Origin: Myxococcus guangdongensis
GTDB taxonomy: Bacteria; Myxococcota; Myxococcia; Myxococcales; Myxococcaceae
DNA: 36,688 nt
Reading direction: 5' to 3'
Assembly (NCBI RefSeq): GCF_024198255.1
Contig: NZ_JAJVKW010000028.1
Location: 1-36,688, forward strand
Both the position numbers and the translations under genes were made by a program. The notes beneath the pieces are model-generated. The model had not been told where the DNA came from. It saw only the letters and a program-made list of their open reading frames with translations, and searched no databases. Below, in pieces: positions 30,886-36,688 of the stretch; position 1 is the stretch's first letter; every line of letters starts with the position of its first letter.

Positions 30886-31470
30886 CTACCCAGCCACCTC
30901 ATGGAACTCGGTGCTGACGTCGTGCGCGTTGAAGCCCTTCACGGTGGTGGACCAGGACTCGCAGACGACGCGGAGCACGCGCGCTCCCGCGCCGGAGAAG
31001 GTGAGCGCCGCGCCTGCCGTTGGGGGAACGGAGAAGGTGACGAGCCCCGAGGAGGAGAGCACGTAGTCCGCCCCGGCGGCGAGCGGCGCCCCGTCCAGGA
31101 AGAGGACCAGAGGGACACCCCACCCCGTCGCCGGCACGAGTTCCGCAGCACCAGGCGCGAGCGGCCGCTCGAGCAGGAACTGCGTGCGCGCCCCGTCCCC
31201 CGTGCCGAAGCGGAACCCGGTGACAGCCCATGCGCTCGTGGGCGCGGCGAACTCGAAGGGCAGCGCTCCTCGGTGGGCGATGAGGAACGCATCGATGGCG
31301 TCGGCCTCCGCCTTCCTCCGAGTGTTGAACTGGATCGCCCAGCGCTGGAGGATGGCACGAAGGCCGTCCTCCGCGCGCTGGGCGTATCCGTCACCGAACT
31401 GGGCCTTCAGGATGCGGGGCTGTGCCTGCTGCTGCGCGCCGTAGTCTGGCGTGAAAGGGAAGCGCTCCAT
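30886..31470 (-). CDS. M: Minor tail protein M, 194 aa
   Basis: ATG 31470 (MERFPFTPDYGAQ) is chosen because the partial second copy at 36115 begins at the same residue. ATG 31479 is possible. The family signature is ILKAQFGDGYAQRAEDG, then ALPFEFAAP. The C-terminal half has FRFGTGDGARTQFLLERPL and a VLFLDGAPLAAGADY strand-turn region, ending with VCESWSTTVKGFNAHDVSTE. gpM is one of the tail-tip initiator-complex proteins and belongs directly upstream of gpL. A plus-strand overlapping frame is shadow. The upstream side leads into the cargo region instead of the tape-measure gene. Confidence 0.9.
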   Translation of the reverse strand: MERFPFTPDYGAQQQAQPRILKAQFGDGYAQRAEDGLRAILQRWAIQFNTRRKAEADAIDAFLIAHRGALPFEFAAPTSAWAVTGFRFGTGDGARTQFLLERPLAPGAAELVPATGWGVPLVLFLDGAPLAAGADYVLSSSGLVTFSVPPTAGAALTFSGAGARVLRVVCESWSTTVKGFNAHDVSTEFHEVAG

Positions 31471-31620
31471 AATGGACATTAAGGAGCCGTCTGAGGACGC
31501 CCTCCGCATTGCTCCTCTGGATTTACTCGTCCAGAGACCATGACGGCAAGTGGCGAAGCCACAGCGCTTGCATCATCCGAGCAAGAGGTGGGGCACCTAC
31601 GGAAACACCCAGCCGTCGAG

Positions 31621-32097
31621 TCACCGCGGGCAGAGAGGCGGCAACTGACTAACGGTGCTAGCGACTCGGCCGATAATGACAAGACCTTGTGCTACCGAAT
31701 GACGCAACACACCGGAAATGGAGTCCTTCTTGGAAATAAGGAGAGTAGTCGTGCTGTCGATCTCAGCAGCAAGCCGGGCAACTGCTGAAAAAATATCCTC
31801 GAAGTCACTCCCAGAAGTGACGACAGGCAGAATGGCGTTCAGGCGGATGGCATCCAGATGGGCTGACAGCAGACTACTGAGCGCCTCCTCAGGCAAGACA
31901 GGGCGTCCTTCATTGATCGCATTCAAAGAAAGCTCGAAAGCCGCACCCGCACTGTCAACAACCCTTGTCATTGCCGCAATGGCCAAGCCATCTCCTGAGG
32001 TCCGATTCACACAGGACTGAGCCTTTGCGACAGAAGGGGCCACAACCAGGGAGAGGGCAAAGAGTGCAGCGGGAAGCCAGTGCATACCGTTTTTCAT
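31621..32097 (-). CDS. Secreted small protein, Q-x-C/LPP-x-C family, member 1, 158 aa
   Basis: ATG 32097 has GGAGGA at good spacing. The signal peptide (MKNGMHWLPAALFALSLVVA) is cleaved near AKAQ, giving a mature N-terminus QSCV. The mature protein is helical, lacks internal cysteines and ends STVSQLPPLCPR. The gene at 34130 has the same build: AQAQECV at the start, SELPPFCN at the end, similar length and helical content. One disulfide joining both ends is likely. The gene is AT-richer than the tail operon and lies between intact gpM and its decayed duplicate. Function unknown. Confidence 0.65.
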   Translation of the reverse strand: MKNGMHWLPAALFALSLVVAPSVAKAQSCVNRTSGDGLAIAAMTRVVDSAGAAFELSLNAINEGRPVLPEEALSSLLSAHLDAIRLNAILPVVTSGSDFEDIFSAVARLAAEIDSTTTLLISKKDSISGVLRHSVAQGLVIIGRVASTVSQLPPLCPR

Positions 32098-32124
32098 GGA
32101 ATCATCCTCCACGGGAAACCAGGA

Positions 32125-32477
32125 CATGCTACACGTCCTCCGGCGACTGTTTGGCATGGCTCCACCAACACGCAAGTCACGCAAACCGTCGGTTCCCCTC
32201 ACTGGGTGAATCCAGATCCGGAGAACTCAGGCATTATGAATGTCACGGGGACTGGTGTGAACTGTACTTTCGTCCACCCCACTACACACGCACAAATGAG
32301 TCCAGGCTGCAATTCACCGCGGACGAGACTGAATCAACTCAAGCCGAAACGGCAATTGCCCCGCAGTTGGCCCCGCATGCACTGGCAGCGCTAATTCTCT
32401 TGGAGTGGGGGGGCGGCCTGGCTCTATGCGACGCCATCGCTCTCGCGGCCACTCAGCATGCCACTAACAACTCCTAA
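32125..32477 (+). pseudogene. Frameshifted small gene divergent from the secreted protein
   Basis: ATG 32125 with AGGA upstream starts MLHVLRRLFGMAPPTRKSRK and reaches a stop near 32205. In the next frame a protein-like stretch continues (HYECHGDWCELYFRPPHYTR, then ALAALILLEWGGGLALCDAI) to a stop inside the IS remnant's end. A single-base loss near 32200 would explain the break. It could be a companion or immunity gene for the secreted protein, by position only. No family recognised. Confidence 0.3.
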
Positions 32478-33300
32478 CAAATACCAGGGTAGCGGCGTCG
32501 TAGGCGCATGGCGCAGCCGCCGAGGACGAGAAAGCCGAAGTGGACATCATCCGCACTCGTCACGGATGCGAAGGTGGCGCAGATGGTTCTTCCAAGCCAG
32601 CGTGCGCTCCTCAACCCAGCGGTAGCATCCGAGCCTTTCCTTGGACTCAACGCCAGGACGCGCGACGCAGGGGCAATGCTTCGCAAGAGAATCCCACTCC
32701 TGTTCTACCTGGAGGCGTAGGTCTTGTCGGCGTGGAGTTTCCCAGGCGAAGGTGCTGCCCCGAAGGCATCCGCACTGCGGGCACGGAGTCTACGAGAGGG
32801 AAGAGTTCGTGCGTGTCGTGGAAGTTGGCGGCTGTCACCGACTCGGTCAAAGGAGCGCCGTGGGCTTCTACGGAAAGATGCTGCTTGCTACCCGCCTTCG
32901 TTCTAGCCGTTGGGCTTGGCCCTGAGACGGCTCCCTTTTTGAGGCCCGCACAGACGAGGAGTCGGCCGCGCAGGCCCAATTCATCCAGCAACTGCTCCTG
33001 GGGCTTTGGCCACACGTCCGCGCGGGTCCATTCCTTCAGCCTGCGCAAGGATGTCATGCCCGACAGGCCGAACTGCTTGCAAGGCAGCATCTCCCATAAG
33101 ATGCTGTTTCGTCGGACGAAGGCGATAGGCTCCAGTGCCGCCCGGCCATCTGCCGAAGGCGGCCCAGCTTCTTCTTGGGGCGCGGTGCAGGGTGAGCAGG
33201 GCCTCCACGCGATGCCAGACTGCGTCGGGGACGAGTTCGCGGGCCCTGCTCCTCAAGCTGGAGAAGGCCCTTGCCGCCGACCGGTCTGGTCCGCACTTGC
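32465..33300 (-). mobile_element. Decayed IS5-family element, reverse copy
   Basis: The minus strand carries broken pieces of the same transposase as the intact element at 34748: RARELVPDAVWHRVEALL, CKQFGLSGMTSLRRLKEWTR, LLDELGLRGRLLVCAGLKKG, LTESVTAANFHDTHELFPLV and DDVHFGFLVLGGCAMRLRRR, spread over several frames. The end at about 32468 (CTCCTAACAAATACC) resembles the intact element's terminal repeat. The right end fades at about 33290. It has truncated the VapE-like gene on its right and ended the frame at 32477 on its left. Confidence 0.75.
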
Positions 33301-33335
33301 GCTAAGCACTGTTGGAGGGACGGGATGCGATGGGC

Positions 33336-33830
33336 CCTATCGGACATCGCCGGTTTTGGCCGGTCAAGTGTACGCGCATCGACACGGACGCCCTGACCCG
33401 CGACCGGGAACAGCTCTGGGCCGAAGCTGTCGTGCGCTTCCATCAGGGCGAAACGTGGTGGCTGAGCAACGACGAAGCGGCGGGCGCTGAGCGGCACGCG
33501 GCCCTGCGCGCGGAGAACTACGGCGACAGCCGCAAAGAGGTCATCTTGCGGTGGCTGCTCGAAATGCCCTCCGAGAAGCGTCCGGCCGACGTGACGATCC
33601 TCCAGGTGGGCGTCGATGCGTTCTCGCTTGCCCCCGCACAGGTCGACCAGCGGATCTCGCGCGAAATCGCGTCGGCGTTGAAGGCGCTCCGCTTCGTGCG
33701 AGGTCAGCGGCGAATGGACGATGGCAGCCGCCCGCTCGTGTACGCGCTGCCCGACGAGCTGAAGCACGCGCCCGTCGAGAAGCGCGGCGAGCGGCGACCG
33801 CCACTGCAAGTCATCGCGATGGGTTCGTGA
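33336..33830 (+). pseudogene. C-terminal fragment of a VapE-like (VirE domain) protein
   Basis: The frame reads PIGHRRFWPVKCTRIDTDAL, then TRDREQLWAEAVVRFHQGET and WWLSNDEA. This matches the end of the virulence-associated E (VapE) ATPase family, where D-P-T-G-x-R-R-F-W-P-V is conserved. About 165 residues remain; the N-terminal P-loop region is missing and the left side abuts the decayed IS. VapE proteins are typical of phages and phage-inducible islands and act in replication. This piece shows that DNA from another prophage or island was brought in here. The following 300 bases (33831-34129) show no gene. Confidence 0.65.
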
Positions 33831-34129
33831 GCCGCTGTCTCAGCCGAAAAGGTGGGGCCTGCCCTCCAGTCGCAGACGCCAGACTGGAGGGTGAGGGGTG
33901 ATGCGACGTACAATGCCCTGCTCGTAACCAAGTCATCGCCGGAGCCAAGACCACATGCCCTGAAGGGCAGCGTTATTGACTCCCAACAGGGTGAGATGCA
34001 TTCTTCAATCACCTTCCGGCACCCTTCTCGCGAAGGGCTCTCCAGCAAACTCATCCCGAAATGGGTCAATCCATCCTGCCGCAGCCGGTTGGTGGACGGG
34101 TTTACCCACAAACCCGAGAGTACTTCATT

Positions 34130-34603
34130 ATGAATCGCATGAACTGGTTGTTTGCCATTTCCTTCGCTTTGGCGTTCACGGCTACTCCGGCCCAAGCCCA
34201 GGAATGCGTGGACGCGAATAGCGCAGCGGGAACTGCTATCCAGGCAGCACAACGCGCAAGGATCGCAGCCATCGATGGCAATTTATACCTCTCAATCTTC
34301 AACAACACTCCAACGAATGGGGCCCTCCTCGACTTCAGTATTAAAGTCAGCGAGGAAGTTCTTGCTTATTCCGAGATGACAGCGGCGATGGTGCCCACGA
34401 TTGGCACCAGCCTGGGCTCCAAACTGGTAAAGATCCAGGGCAAATTTGACGATGTTATCGTATCGAGTTCCAAGATCGCCAGTGGAGTTGTTTCTCCTAC
34501 GGGTGGTGGCATCATCAAATATTATCAAACGTACAACAACATCATGGAGTCCACGGGAGCCATGATGTCGCTTGTAAGCGAGCTTCCTCCGTTCTGTAAT
34601 TGA
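34130..34603 (+). CDS. Secreted small protein, Q-x-C/LPP-x-C family, member 2, 157 aa
   Basis: ATG 34130 (or 34139). The signal peptide MNRMNWLFAISFALAFTATP ends in AQAQ, leaving a mature protein starting near QECV. It is helical and low in cysteine (one near the N-terminus and one in the terminal PPFCN). Start and end match the protein at 31621 in position and spacing (QSCV...QLPPLC versus QECV...ELPPFC), so the two are diverged paralogues placed about 2 kb apart in opposite orientation. AT-rich codon choices (AAT, ATT, TTT) contrast with the tail genes. Function unknown; a secreted effector or inhibitor is possible. Confidence 0.65.
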   Translation: MNRMNWLFAISFALAFTATPAQAQECVDANSAAGTAIQAAQRARIAAIDGNLYLSIFNNTPTNGALLDFSIKVSEEVLAYSEMTAAMVPTIGTSLGSKLVKIQGKFDDVIVSSSKIASGVVSPTGGGIIKYYQTYNNIMESTGAMMSLVSELPPFCN

Positions 34604-34747
34604 TGGCTCAAGCGCGCTGTCCAGTCCTCGCGGTCAATGAAATCTCGCCCAGGTGTATACGAGCGCTCGCGTATCCCTTGGCATTCAAAGCTTGACCAGG
34701 GACTGGCCGCGTCGCCCGACTGAACCATCCCCAGAAACCGCACGCAT

Positions 34748-35629
34748 TTACAGCCCCTAACGAAAGTCGAGGATGGGCTGGTCGCAGGGAAGAACCATCT
34801 CCAGGTTGAAGGGCATGGTCCGCGAACTCGTCCCTGACGCCTTCTGGCAGCGAGTGGCTCCCTTGCTGCCTCCGCCTCGTCCCAAGAAGAAGCTAGGGCG
34901 TCCTCGAGCGGACGACAGAGCGGCGCTGGAAGCCATCGTCTTCGTGCTCCGCAGTGGAATTCCCTGGGAGATGCTGCCCCGCAAGCAGTTCGGCCTATCG
35001 GGCATGACGGCCTGGCGCCGGCTTGAGGAATGGACCCGGGCTGGGGTGTGGGAGCGTCTCCAGGAGCGGTTGCTCGACGAACTGGGGTTGCGCGGCAAGG
35101 TCGACTTCTCCCGGGCCTCCATCGACTCCTCGTCCGTCCGGGCGTCAAAAAGGGGGCCCTCACAGGCCCAAACCCGACGGATAGAGCGAAGGCGGGTAGC
35201 AAGCATCATCTTCTCGTAGACGCCCACGGCCTGCCGCTCACTGAATCCGTGACTGCAGCCAATGTGCACGACACCCACGAACTCTTCCCGCTCCTCGACT
35301 CCGTGCCCGCGGTGAGGATGCCGTCGGGCCAGCGCCGGCTCCGTCCTGGGAAGCTGCATGGTGACAAGGCCTACGCATCGAGGAGGAACCGGCGTGGCCT
35401 GCGCCTGCGCGGCATCGCTCCTCGCATTGCGCGTCCGGGCGTTGAATCCAAGGAGCGACTGGGGCGCTACCGCTGGGTAGTGGAGCGCACCTTGGCCTGG
35501 AAGAACCAGCTCCGCCGACTTCGAGTCCGCGACGAACGCAGGGACGACGTCCACTTCGGCTTCCTCGTCCTCGGCTGCTGCATCATGCTGCTGCGCCGTC
35601 TCTGCTCTGACATTTGTTAGGGGCTGTAA
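34748..35629 (+). mobile_element. IS5-family insertion sequence with two overlapping transposase frames
   Basis: Terminal inverted repeats TTACAGCCCCTAAC (34748-34761) and GTTAGGGGCTGTAA (35616-35629) are perfect over 14 bases. GCAT on both sides (34744-34747 and 35630-35633) could be the target duplication. Length is about 880 bases. It inserted in the region between the second secreted-protein gene and the decayed gpM copy. Confidence 0.85.
34773..35620 (+). CDS. IS5-family transposase made by -1 frameshift
   Basis: The first frame (34773-35219) gives MGWSQGRTISRLKGMVRELV, GRPRADDRAALEAIVFVLRS with the helix-turn-helix-like region, and IDSSSVRASKRG with the first catalytic Asp. Just after it, A5G5 at 35147-35156 (TCAAAAAGGGGG) allows a -1 slip into the second frame, which continues KKGALTGPNPTDRAKAGSKH, then LHGDKAYASRRNRRGL with the second Asp and GRYRWVVERTLAWKNQLRRL with the Glu. 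Together they form a ~280-residue DDE transposase, as in IS5-family elements with two overlapping ORFs. No internal breaks seen, so it may be active. Confidence 0.85.
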
Positions 35630-35819
35630 GCATGTCCAGGGCGATCCACCCTGCGAGCATCCTGATGACCTCGGAGCGCCCTTCTTCCGTGACTGCGGGC
35701 TGAAACCCCTGCCCGCAGCATCCCCCGCAGCAATGCTCTCGCGGGAGTGGGCCGGGTGAAGAATCTGAATACGCCGACAGCGAGCAAGGCGTTGCCCCCG
35801 CCGACACAGGTAGTAGCTC

Positions 35820-36115
35820 AACCTTGAACGGAGTTCGTACCCTCCACCTCCCGTTCCGAAGTGGAACGTCTTGACAATCTATGCGCTCGCGGGCTCGGCG
35901 AATTCGAAGGGCAGCACTCCCCGATAGACGACGAGGAGCGTTTCAGAGAGCCTCGCCTTGCGCTGTGCATTGAACTGGAGCGCCCAGCGCTGGAGAGTGG
36001 CATGAAGGCCGTCCTCCGCGCGCTGGGCATACCCGTCACCGAACTGCGCCTTCAGAATTCGTGGCTGTGCCTGCTGCTGCGCGCCGTAGTCCGGCGTGAA
36101 GGGGAAGCGCTCCAT
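35820..36115 (-). pseudogene. Second, 3'-truncated copy of gpM
   Basis: From ATG 36115 the frame repeats gpM almost exactly over the first ~50 residues (MERFPFTPDYGAQ, ILKAQFGDGYAQRAEDG). It then diverges, reaches LPFEFAEPASA and hits a stop near 35879. Beyond it, HFGTGGGG in another frame still matches FRFGTGDG of gpM before similarity ends. The intact gpM lies 4.3 kb away, on the far side of the cargo and IS region. The 185 bases to the IS show no recognisable gene. Confidence 0.85.
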
Positions 36116-36171
36116 CCCCGGTAGCGTCAGCGGCGACGCGGACGCCATCCATCAACCCGCGTGGAAGCGTC

Positions 36172-36429
36172 TCATCGACCCTGGGCTGGGCAGAGCATCC
36201 TCAAGGCGATCGTCTCCATCTGCACGTACGCCACTCGCGCCCGCATGTAGCGCGTCCTCGCCTCGGGACTGCCGTCCCGTCCCGCGACGGCCTGCTGCAT
36301 TTCCCTCTCCACCGCCGCGAGTCCCTGCGCGAGCGCCACCCGCCTGCTCCAGTCGTCCATGAGCTGGCGGGTGAGCACAGAGCGTGCCGGACCTGACGAG
36401 CCTCCTTGTCCGCCCTGGCAGCGAATCAT
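36172..36429 (-). CDS. Small helical protein upstream of the gpM copy, 85 aa
   Basis: ATG 36429 is followed by MIRCQGGQGGSSGPARS and then a long charged helix (LMDDWSRRVALAQGLAAVER, EARTRYMRARVAYVQMETIA). There is no signal peptide. It lies upstream of the decayed gpM copy in the same direction and could be the remnant of a phage or host gene; the true start is uncertain. No family recognised. Confidence 0.4.
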   Translation of the reverse strand: MIRCQGGQGGSSGPARSVLTRQLMDDWSRRVALAQGLAAVEREMQQAVAGRDGSPEARTRYMRARVAYVQMETIALRMLCPAQGR

Positions 36430-36440
36430 CTGGGTCCGCG

Positions 36441-36688
36441 CTAGCTAATGGGACAGATCCAGAGTCGATTGCACGCGCAGGATCTCGTGACACCGGTGGC
36501 AGAGCAGCAGGCGGTGACAGTGCTGCGGGGGGGGCACTCCGTCTGGTGGAGATCGCGGCATAAGGGCAAGTCTGAACACGCCGGCGGTGAAGGACAGGCA
36601 TAGAAGGTGCCGTCGCACGTCACACCCGAGCCATTCGTCGCGGTGCAGGTCGTTGCCGTCACCGGGCAACTGACCGACCCCGTCGCGC
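36441..36688 (-). CDS. C-terminal part of a Cys-rich secreted-type protein, cut by the window edge
   Basis: The frame is open to the right edge (ATGSVSCPVTATTCTATNGS, then GVTCDGTFYACPSPPACSDL) and ends CACNRLWICPIS. It has 13-14 cysteines in about 80 residues, in the C-x5-C-x8-C-x6-C style common in myxobacterial exported proteins. The start lies beyond the window. The GTG at 36662 is probably internal. It is probably not a phage gene. Confidence 0.5.
   Translation of the reverse strand, partial: ATGSVSCPVTATTCTATNGSGVTCDGTFYACPSPPACSDLPLCRDLHQTECPPRSTVTACCSATGVTRSCACNRLWICPIS

Noticed and set aside
34604..34747. Protein-like minus-strand fragment before the IS (GRDFIDREDWTARL)
   Set aside because: Too short, no start or family, and the opposite strand reads equally plausibly.
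1..36688. CRISPR arrays, tRNA or rRNA genes, integrase and attachment sites
   Set aside because: No regularly spaced repeats, no cloverleaf or rRNA sequence recognised, and no integrase signature; the prophage ends appear to lie outside the window.

Overview
The window is high-GC DNA from a myxobacterium, most likely Myxococcaceae. The evidence is a SitA6/SitI6-type lipoprotein toxin and immunity locus with double-CXXCG proteins (a family known from Myxococcus), many small lipoproteins, Cys-rich secreted proteins with CGPDGCGGSC-type repeats, and a class II HMG-CoA reductase remnant. Much of it is a decayed or remodelled lambda-like prophage. No integrase, att site, tRNA, rRNA or CRISPR array was recognised.

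Layout. (1) 1-7.1 kb, plus strand: a tightly packed run of small unknown genes with ATGA/GTGA-type overlaps, including two small Cys-pair proteins, a small membrane protein and a lipoprotein. This looks like phage accessory or early DNA. (2) 7.15-9.56 kb, minus strand: sitA6, sitI6, a sitA6 relic and a second sitI6. (3) 9.7-14.4 kb: three plus-strand genes (a Cys-rich lipoprotein, an HEVGH protein and a small lipoprotein), a minus-strand secreted cargo gene followed by a decayed copy of the lipoprotein 3' end, a frameshifted DNA methyltransferase and a small gene. (4) 14.4-16.4 kb, minus strand: a lysis-like set (coiled-coil membrane protein, NlpC/P60 hydrolase, small Cys protein, holin-like protein, short beta-rich protein). 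(5) 16.4-20.1 kb: an isoprenoid block with a truncated HMG-CoA reductase, a squalene-epoxidase-like flavoprotein and a squalene/phytoene synthase. It lies between two same-direction phage segments. (6) 20.3-31.5 kb, minus strand: the tail-tip module in lambda order gpM, (membrane protein), gpL, gpK, gpI, gpJ, fiber-like protein, small protein. (7) 31.5-36.7 kb: cargo genes, a decayed IS, a VapE fragment, an IS5-family element, a second partial gpM and a Cys-rich partial gene at the edge.

Two themes stand out. First, gpI and the fiber-like protein, which flank gpJ, each end in a Hint/intein-like domain that begins GGG-(Y)-CPAPW and ends LSHN, followed by Ala or Val rather than Cys/Ser/Thr. This is the signature of a bacterial-intein-like self-processing domain. 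Second, small lower-GC genes, mostly encoding secreted proteins, sit beside partial decayed duplicates of a neighbouring gene (the 11.9-kb lipoprotein, gpL, gpM). This suggests repeated cassette insertion that preserved one intact copy of the target gene. Two cargo proteins, at 31.6 and 34.1 kb, share an architecture: signal peptide, mature N-terminus Q-x-C-V, C-terminal LPP-x-C.

Functional reading: the tail genes would build a siphovirus-type tail tip, with possible post-translational cleavage of two components. The Sit locus would mediate kin discrimination through outer-membrane exchange. The isoprenoid block would feed squalene and epoxysqualene synthesis if the two intact enzymes are expressed. 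Functions are inferred from motifs read by eye; no database search was possible.
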